Assembly (NCBI GenBank): GCA_028671895.1
Contig: CM053810.1
Location: forward strand, 31,351,501 to 31,415,500
Reading direction: 5' to 3'
From: Oenanthe sinensis
Lineage: Eukaryota; Streptophyta; Magnoliopsida; Apiales; Apiaceae
Length of the DNA: 64,000 nt
Below, piece by piece: positions 59,501 through 64,000 of the stretch (within the stretch, counting starts at the first letter, position 1; each line of letters starts with the position of its first letter). The notes under the pieces are model-generated. The model did no database searches and had not been told where the DNA came from. It worked only from the letters and a program-made list of their open reading frames with translations. Position numbers and translations under genes: made by a program.

Positions 59501-60806
59501 GAGCTGCTGAAGTGACTACTCTCTCAACTCCTACACTCCCTCCACTCGAAGCACTCGACTCAGATAAGCTTGCCTTCCTTTTATCACCAGTTTTAGGGCT
59601 GGCTGAACGTTTATGAACAGAAGGGCTTGCAGCCTGGGATAGAGCCTGGGGGTTTTCAGGCCCACGGCTGTAGAAAACAGGTTGAATTGATGATTGATCA
59701 AGATTAGCAAGAATAGGTACCTGACTAAGAAGATCGTCATCCTTGTCAGCTCCAGCTTCTGCAACATTTGCCTCGGCCATATCAACATCCATTCTTGCTT
59801 GTTCCAAAGTTCTAGGCACTGGATCTCCACCTTCAGCTTCATTACCGCTACTCTCAGCTTCTACTGCAGTAAACTGAGAAACATGCCTCCTAGCATACTC
59901 ATCTTGCAGATCCTGGAAGTACGGAGTCAGGCGCAACTCAAAAAGTCTTGACTTTTGCTGGGTTTCCATGGTGGAGATACTCTTTAGAGTCATATCAAAA
60001 CATGCCATCCTTTCAGAGCCTTGAAATATTCTTCTGTGTTCCTCTGAAAGGACGTCATCCAGAACAATCTGAAGAAATCTTGGCATCCAGCATTTGACTG
60101 GACCATCTTCTGGATTCCTTGAGGCATTTTTCTCCAATGCCCACCTCTCATGTAACTGAATCAACAGATGTTTGCCCACATTCACTCTCCTGTTGTTTGC
60201 CACTCCATATAGTATTACCCGGCAGCTGTTGTTCATTGGCCTGTAGTCTTTGTCTTTTGGGAACATGCAGCGCTGAATGGCCTGAACTACATAATCCCAC
60301 TCAGCTGGTAGCATACCGGTGTTAACCTTTGTTACCTTGATAGGACCCGTGGGAGGGCGACAACCTATCTCCGTGAATAATTGCAACATATCCTCCATAG
60401 TGGGTTCCGGAGCATAATCTTCTGTAGGAAGCCCGAGTAACTCATTGAACTTCCGCAGACTGACTTCATATTTGACACCACCAATAGTAAAGGATAGTCC
60501 TGTTGGATTGGCTTTTCCACCCTGAATCTCTAGTGTAGAGTAAGCAGCTTGAAGGGCTTCGACATTCAGGATGGGAGAGGCGGTTAACGCGTGACTTATG
60601 ATTGATGTGTTGTTGAGGGATTCAATCCAGAACTGATAGTGAATAAATCTACCAGTTGCTCGATCAGCAGAGAGATTAACAAAGTTGGTCTTGGGAATTG
60701 TGAAATTTGGGTTTGCCATTTTAAAGTTGTGTTTGAGAAAAGAAATGTTCTGAAATGGTTTGGCAATGGAAATTTTTAGAGAACAAGTTCTAAATTTAGA
60801 CAACAA
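56589..60806 (-). CDS. Extra ('envelope-like') ORF of the SIRE element, 1405 codons
   Basis: A single unbroken frame. The first ATG is 60806, but the ATG at 60719 (MANPNFTIP, residue 30) fits better with the start of conserved sequence. The N-terminal domain (about 40-300) has SFTIGG (105-110) and the motif VSLRKFNELLGLPT (115-128). A long Ser/Pro/Glu-rich, probably disordered middle follows. Then a coiled-coil-like stretch (VKKVEALEAGVAGV...QVWTKLHELLDAV), acidic runs (DDNNDDDAPDED, EDSDDDEMD), a second folded-looking region, and a basic C-terminus (KKEKAAKKKAREEEERKK). No signal peptide and no membrane segment is visible, which argues against a true envelope protein. The position after pol matches the third ORF of SIRE elements. 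Function unknown. Confidence 0.85.
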   Translation of the reverse strand: MLSKFRTCSLKISIAKPFQNISFLKHNFKMANPNFTIPKTNFVNLSADRATGRFIHYQFWIESLNNTSIISHALTASPILNVEALQAAYSTLEIQGGKANPTGLSFTIGGVKYEVSLRKFNELLGLPTEDYAPEPTMEDMLQLFTEIGCRPPTGPIKVTKVNTGMLPAEWDYVVQAIQRCMFPKDKDYRPMNNSCRVILYGVANNRRVNVGKHLLIQLHERWALEKNASRNPEDGPVKCWMPRFLQIVLDDVLSEEHRRIFQGSERMACFDMTLKSISTMETQQKSRLFELRLTPYFQDLQDEYARRHVSQFTAVEAESSGNEAEGGDPVPRTLEQARMDVDMAEANVAEAGADKDDDLLSQVPILANLDQSSIQPVFYSRGPENPQALSQAASPSVHKRSASPKTGDKRKASLSESSASSGGSVGVERVVTSAALPPSKKQKVDSNPVVTAQPVKASSPLTATTPHAGGSPLQIISTHSHSPRHVGESQEGGPSQQPIGAGPTFPELSAQGSLSNFSEGEWQTETSTSDTSISGSFNEEESVESSTDDASSSKSENKLLAEQRHLVTGGSTPPEQPSEPEKVLSEQGDDMVITSSPVVDTALKGSVSLTDIADQLTASPQRLVDEALVLLGSKHEGETGRVDPFFLGILSETEPGESKQSNPSQTPSPKLQDLVKKVEALEAGVAGVTAAVSSHSGRLEVGAQFMENLIAVQNQMIDKINNLGLAQVEVGRSVDDVTYGMSQVWTKLHELLDAVFGRNKDGPGPSTGGGGDDNNDDDAPDEDNTPKGEKEDQGLKKLTSKGPVIESSNKSGEKVEEAQPALKDKGKQKMVAEEEAEKEAPLVDTFMGDFIEDSDDDEMDVEALVARRSRLEQRAREWEQERGLNPGGSGAGVTGDAGDHSVADEHVPEEEVDEAEMQGEIFREARERVNEEILQGIVEKELMAKEKRAAQKTQHEFEMKKINDPKVQADIRREGPEWDKAREALAGPRAYAHDSGRLSFLLHKLENLNPGLLNYLNCIRQGCTSVQVIFKEKAWNLMITWTPITKIGPCMVDEAFFHERGASELVEFAHKVDTSVKTGVLFKEKLLKMAEDRGVDIILNPYQIRYVHDKVLRIVNLHDSKLTPSGNVLKAVAKLVLSKGFLTKEKKLVAKDLEKLIRRQDSRYKLPEATLPVVKKEPEDYAFELQNEAIREHVQRYGDPRIDIPEEGEIRKEASAVVSANVKFVKSKAENENDLLIYTDKHKVETIIEIKYDIFAEHSHETLCSIRELIEEMDDIDEFDQDYLRVTFDNFCKRRQQLDIQRLQQCTTAIVIGYPKQLVIRKKGEKGYPDKVTKLRFEDIPTKLTTRSMVERWLRLFRNYKIRNHVEAEGLNLLKKRMDEVCNPEFMKKEKAAKKKAREEEERKK

Positions 60807-61825
60807 AAAAAACGTACACGAACCCCACTAATTACCCCACGTAATTAGTGACACAAATTAAAACAAATTAACTGCCCACTAATGACCACTTAACTCCCCA
60901 CTAATGATTGACGGTTGAGTTTTCGAAAATTAAAGTGAACAGCCGTTACAAAATAAATTATTTTTCCAGAAAAACCACAAACACGGCGGTAAAGTTGCAC
61001 TTTAAGGATTAACCAGTAGTACTCACAACTATTTTGCTCAAGAACACAAAAGTACTTAAGAATAAGAAAGCACGAAACAAAAACCAAACTCACTCGAATG
61101 AAGAAGAAAACTAAAGAACTAATTACAAGAACAGTAATAACGATAAAAACAACGCAAGAAGTTCAACAGTTGTAAACAAAATTTTAGCAGAGTTTCGTTT
61201 TAGTTATTGATGCTTTTAAGTAACAGTTAGTGATTTTTGTTTAAGAAAATCACAAGAAAACTTGATGTAATGTATGTATACGCGAGTGTATATGAAGAGC
61301 TTAAGCTTTTGGAGAGAAAGAAAGTTAATGTAAATAATGAACAGCCTTTTTAATGCTATAATATATACCTGCACGCCAAAAAAAAATGACTGAAAAGACA
61401 CGTCACATCTCGATCTCGAGATCCGCATCTCGATCCTCATCTAGATGTCGATCTAGATGTCGATCTCGATCCGCATCTCGATCCTCATCTAGATGTCGAT
61501 CTAGATGTCGATCTCGATCCGCATCTCGATCTACATCTAGATGTCGATCTGGATGTCGATCTCGATCCGCATCTCGATCTACATCTCGATGTCGATCTTG
61601 ATGTGGATAGATCGAGATTTGCCATAGAAAATTTCTCATTACTTCATTTAGACACTAACCATAATGATATACAGATCAGCACAAGATTAATGTCATGAAA
61701 CTTTCTAACTCCTTATGATATGCAACACATACATTTATGAAGTTAAGTACACATTATTAATTATGAATATTCATGAATAACAATAATATGTACACAAGCT
61801 GAATTATAACAGATAGGTAGCAAAA
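60807..61825 (-). promoter_or_regulatory. Promoter-like spacer between pol and extra ORF
   Basis: 1019 bp. On the minus strand: pol stop, then the ATCTCGATC minisatellite (61408-61618), a TATA-like GGTATATATTATAGC (about 61357-61370), a CT-rich stretch (CTTTCTTTCTCTCC, about 61310-61323) and a long AT-rich leader to the ATG. The repeat and its flank GATCGAGATTTGCC (about 61606) resemble the LTR stretch near 55485-55560, so part of the spacer may be LTR-derived. A role as promoter is inference. Confidence 0.5.
61408..61618. repeat. ATCTCGATC minisatellite in pol-ORF3 spacer
   Basis: Higher-order units of about 54 bp built from ATCTCGATCCGCATCTCGAT and CATCTAGATGTCGATCTAGA. The Arg/Ser-rich and Asp/Arg-rich ORFs on both strands here are products of the repeat, not genes. 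Confidence 0.9.
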
Positions 61826-64000
61826 CTAACAGGTGTTAAGCATCCCTAATTCACCAACCAATCTAGAAAATGTTGATTCGTCTAGGGGTTTAGTGAATAT
61901 ATCTGCTATTTGACGTTCAGTAGACACAAAATGCAACTCTACAGTTCCATTTTCTACATGCTCTCTAATAAAATGATACCTGATGTCAATATGCTTGGTC
62001 CTTGAGTGATCCACAGGATTGTTGGTCATTGCAATAGCACTTGTGTTGTCACACATGATAGGAATCTTAGATACTTCCACACCGTAGTCCTTGAGTTGGT
62101 TCTTCATCCACAGTATCTGGGCCACACAGCTTCCAGCAGCAATATATTCTGCTTCAGCTGTCGAGGTAGATACTGTGTGTTGTTTCTTGCTTTGCCAAGA
62201 CACCAACCTTCTTCCAAGGAACTGACAGCTTCCTGAAGTACTCTTCCTATCTATTCTACAACCTGCGTAATCTGAATCCGAATAGCCAACAAGATTAAAC
62301 CCTGTATCTCTTGGGTACCAAATCCCGAGATTTGATGTTCCCTTGAGATACCTAAAAATGCGCTTTACGGCTATGAGATGTGACTCTCTAGGATCCGCTT
62401 GGAACCTTGCACATAAGCATGTAGAGAACATAATATCAGGTCTACTAGCAGTTAAATACAAAAGTGAGCCGATCATACCTCGATAGCTTGAGATGTCTAC
62501 AGGTTTACCCGATTTGTCCTCGTCAAGTTTCGTGGCTGTTGCCATAGGAGTCTTTGCTTGTGATACATCTTGGAGACCATACTTCTTCAATAGATCATGA
62601 ATGTACTTGGTCTGGCAGATAAATATTCCGTCCTTCTTCTGACTAACTTGAATGCCCAGAAAGAACGTCAGCTCTCCCATCATGCTCATCTCATACCTTG
62701 ATTGCATTAACTTAGCGAATTTAGCACACAGCTTCTCATTTGCAGACCCAAAGATAATGTCATCCACATATACTTGCACCATTATTAGATCATCTTTGCA
62801 TTTCTTGTAGAAAAGCGTCTTGTCGATTACTCCTCTTGTAAAACCACTTTCTAGTAAGAAGTCTGACAGAGTTTCATACCACTTCCGCGGAGACTGCTTA
62901 AGGCCATATACTGATTTGAAGAGTCGATAAACATAATCACAATATTTGATATCGATAAACCCGGGAGGTTGCTCGACATACACCTCTTCATCCAGTTCAC
63001 CGTTTAAGAATGCACTCTTGACATCCATTTGATAGACTTTAAAACCATGATGTGCTGCGAATGCCAAGAACATCCTTACTGCCTCTAGCCTTGCTACTGG
63101 TGCATAGGTTTCATCATAATCAATTCCTTCTCTTTGAGTATAACCCTTAGCAACCAGGCGAGCTTTATTTCGTGTTACACGTCCGTCTTCATCCAGCTTG
63201 TTCCTGAATACCCATTTTGTCCCAACAACAGATCTATTCTTTGGTCTGGGTACCAGCTTCCACACCTTCTGCCTTTCAAACTGATTGAGTTCCTCTTGCA
63301 TAGCAATCACCCAATCAGCGTCATCTAGAGCTTCTTCCACCACTTTAGGTTCTATCTGGGAAAGGAACACTGAATATAGACATTCATTCTCAGTGGCAAT
63401 TTCAGCTCTAGCTTTTCCTCTAGTAGTCACTCCGGCCTCTGGATCACCAATAATTAGCTCGAACGGATGGTCCTTGTTCCAAGTGCGATCCCTAGCAAAT
63501 GTTCTTGATGATTCAGCTTGATCTTGTAAGTGAAAGTGACTTAGTCTAGAAGCACTTTCACTAGCTTCCCTTGAGCTAGTACTGGCTCCACCTGAGTGAG
63601 CTGCTCCCCCTGAGTGCATACTGACTCCCCCTGAGTTAGTACCAGGTCTGACGGAAGGTGATCCCTCAGTCCTAGTGTTTTGAGTTTGCGAAACACTAGA
63701 CTCTTGATTAATTTCATTATTTATAGTTGGATCACTACCCTGCACTACTGACTCAGGAACTGTATCCAATTCATCAACATCCATATTTTCAAATCTTAGG
63801 GAAGTGGGCTCACTATCTTCTTTTTGTATAGAAGGGAGCCTTGAGTCGTCGAATGTGACATTAAGGCTTTCAACCACCTTGCGATCATTAAGCACAAACA
63901 CCCTGTACGCTGCTACTACTTCAAGAGAATATCCAATGAAAAACCCTTCATCTGCTTTGGCATCAAACTTTCCAAGTTGTGCATTGTCTCTTAACACAAA
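61826..64000 (-). CDS. SIRE-type pol polyprotein, C-terminal part (integrase end, RT, RNase H)
   Basis: Runs off the right edge, so the start is not in the window. In order: GKFDAKADEGFFIGYS (integrase C-terminal region), a Ser-rich linker (about 63520-63720), RT with WVFRNKLDEDG, QMDVKSAFLNGELDEEVYVE, SVYGLKQSPRKWYE and the catalytic YVDDIIFGS, then RNase H with YSDSDYAGC, STAEAEYIAA, CDNTSAI and DIFTKPLD. It ends LVGELGMLNTC. These motifs are the SIRE/Maximus form of copia pol and all catalytic Asp/Glu residues visible are kept. Unlike soybean SIRE1, where the following ORF is reached across a stop codon, here 1.0 kb of non-coding DNA separates pol from the next ORF. Confidence 0.93.
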   Translation of the reverse strand, partial: FVLRDNAQLGKFDAKADEGFFIGYSLEVVAAYRVFVLNDRKVVESLNVTFDDSRLPSIQKEDSEPTSLRFENMDVDELDTVPESVVQGSDPTINNEINQESSVSQTQNTRTEGSPSVRPGTNSGGVSMHSGGAAHSGGASTSSREASESASRLSHFHLQDQAESSRTFARDRTWNKDHPFELIIGDPEAGVTTRGKARAEIATENECLYSVFLSQIEPKVVEEALDDADWVIAMQEELNQFERQKVWKLVPRPKNRSVVGTKWVFRNKLDEDGRVTRNKARLVAKGYTQREGIDYDETYAPVARLEAVRMFLAFAAHHGFKVYQMDVKSAFLNGELDEEVYVEQPPGFIDIKYCDYVYRLFKSVYGLKQSPRKWYETLSDFLLESGFTRGVIDKTLFYKKCKDDLIMVQVYVDDIIFGSANEKLCAKFAKLMQSRYEMSMMGELTFFLGIQVSQKKDGIFICQTKYIHDLLKKYGLQDVSQAKTPMATATKLDEDKSGKPVDISSYRGMIGSLLYLTASRPDIMFSTCLCARFQADPRESHLIAVKRIFRYLKGTSNLGIWYPRDTGFNLVGYSDSDYAGCRIDRKSTSGSCQFLGRRLVSWQSKKQHTVSTSTAEAEYIAAGSCVAQILWMKNQLKDYGVEVSKIPIMCDNTSAIAMTNNPVDHSRTKHIDIRYHFIREHVENGTVELHFVSTERQIADIFTKPLDESTFSRLVGELGMLNTC

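Larger units (their letters stand above)
54788..64000 (-). mobile_element. SIRE/Maximus-type copia element, 3' part (continues past window)
   Basis: On the minus strand, from right to left: pol (integrase end, RT, RNase H), a 1.0 kb spacer, a 1405-codon extra ORF, a 3' untranslated stretch, polypurine tract and the 3' LTR 54788-56113. A large ORF after pol is the mark of SIRE-type copia elements. All visible frames are open, so it looks young. The 5' LTR, gag and most of integrase are outside the window, so LTR age cannot be judged. Confidence 0.9.

Noticed and set aside
61386..61639. Arg/Ser-rich (RS-domain-like) and Asp/Arg-rich ORFs
   Set aside because: Direct translation of the ATCTCGATC minisatellite; open in several frames because the repeat has no stops.

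Overview
The window is nuclear DNA of a flowering plant, most likely a eudicot. It is AT-rich, has one intron-containing host gene with normal GT-AG introns, and is otherwise built almost wholly of nested plant transposable elements. No bacterial, phage or CRISPR features were seen, and no tRNA gene. The species cannot be fixed from sequence alone.

Layout. (1) 1-15669 looks like most of a non-autonomous CACTA DNA transposon. It has subterminal GCAACAC-type repeats and CCACGTCA-rich blocks on both sides and a right terminus ending in TAGTG; the left terminus lies outside the window. It carries fragments of two host genes, a plastid NhaD-type Na+/H+ antiporter and an LRR receptor kinase, plus an eight-unit array of about 170 bp. 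A degenerate Ty1/copia element (Copia-1, 3839-12480, TSD AAATG) sits inside it. Its 3' LTR holds a short insert that reads like organellar 23S rRNA. (2) 18382-32228 holds two old SIRE-like LTRs. The first is split by a very young copia element on the minus strand (Copia-2, 18753-29331), whose polyprotein ORF is itself interrupted by a solo LTR of the same family (22277-23826, TSD CCTTG). (3) 32229-38240 holds a dead L1-type LINE and a decayed RNase H-like ORF, followed by a TIR-bearing MITE-like element. (4) 40813-49634 is the one intact host gene: a SERK1/2-type co-receptor kinase with 11 exons and a predicted 623 residues. Its first exon is present twice, about 2.07 kb apart, with different signal peptides and compatible splice phase. 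(5) 52156-54793 is a plant-mobile-domain (MAIN-like) pseudogene with a Gly/Trp-rich tail, cut at its 3' end by (6) a SIRE/Maximus-type copia element on the minus strand (54788 to beyond 64000). This element has an LTR, a polypurine tract, an intact 1405-codon extra ORF, a promoter-like spacer and the C-terminal part of pol.

How it fits together. The only gene likely to serve the plant is SERK, a plasma-membrane co-receptor for brassinosteroid, immune and developmental LRR receptor kinases. The rest records successive insertions: CACTA capture, then Copia-1 (LTRs about 2% apart by eye); old SIRE-like LTRs, then Copia-2 (LTRs about 0.2% apart), then the solo LTR. The points most worth following up are the duplicated SERK first exon, the PMD-like motif and private promoter-like leader of the SIRE extra ORF, the different minisatellites in sister SIRE LTRs, the same-family solo LTR inside an otherwise intact copia, and the organellar rRNA filler.
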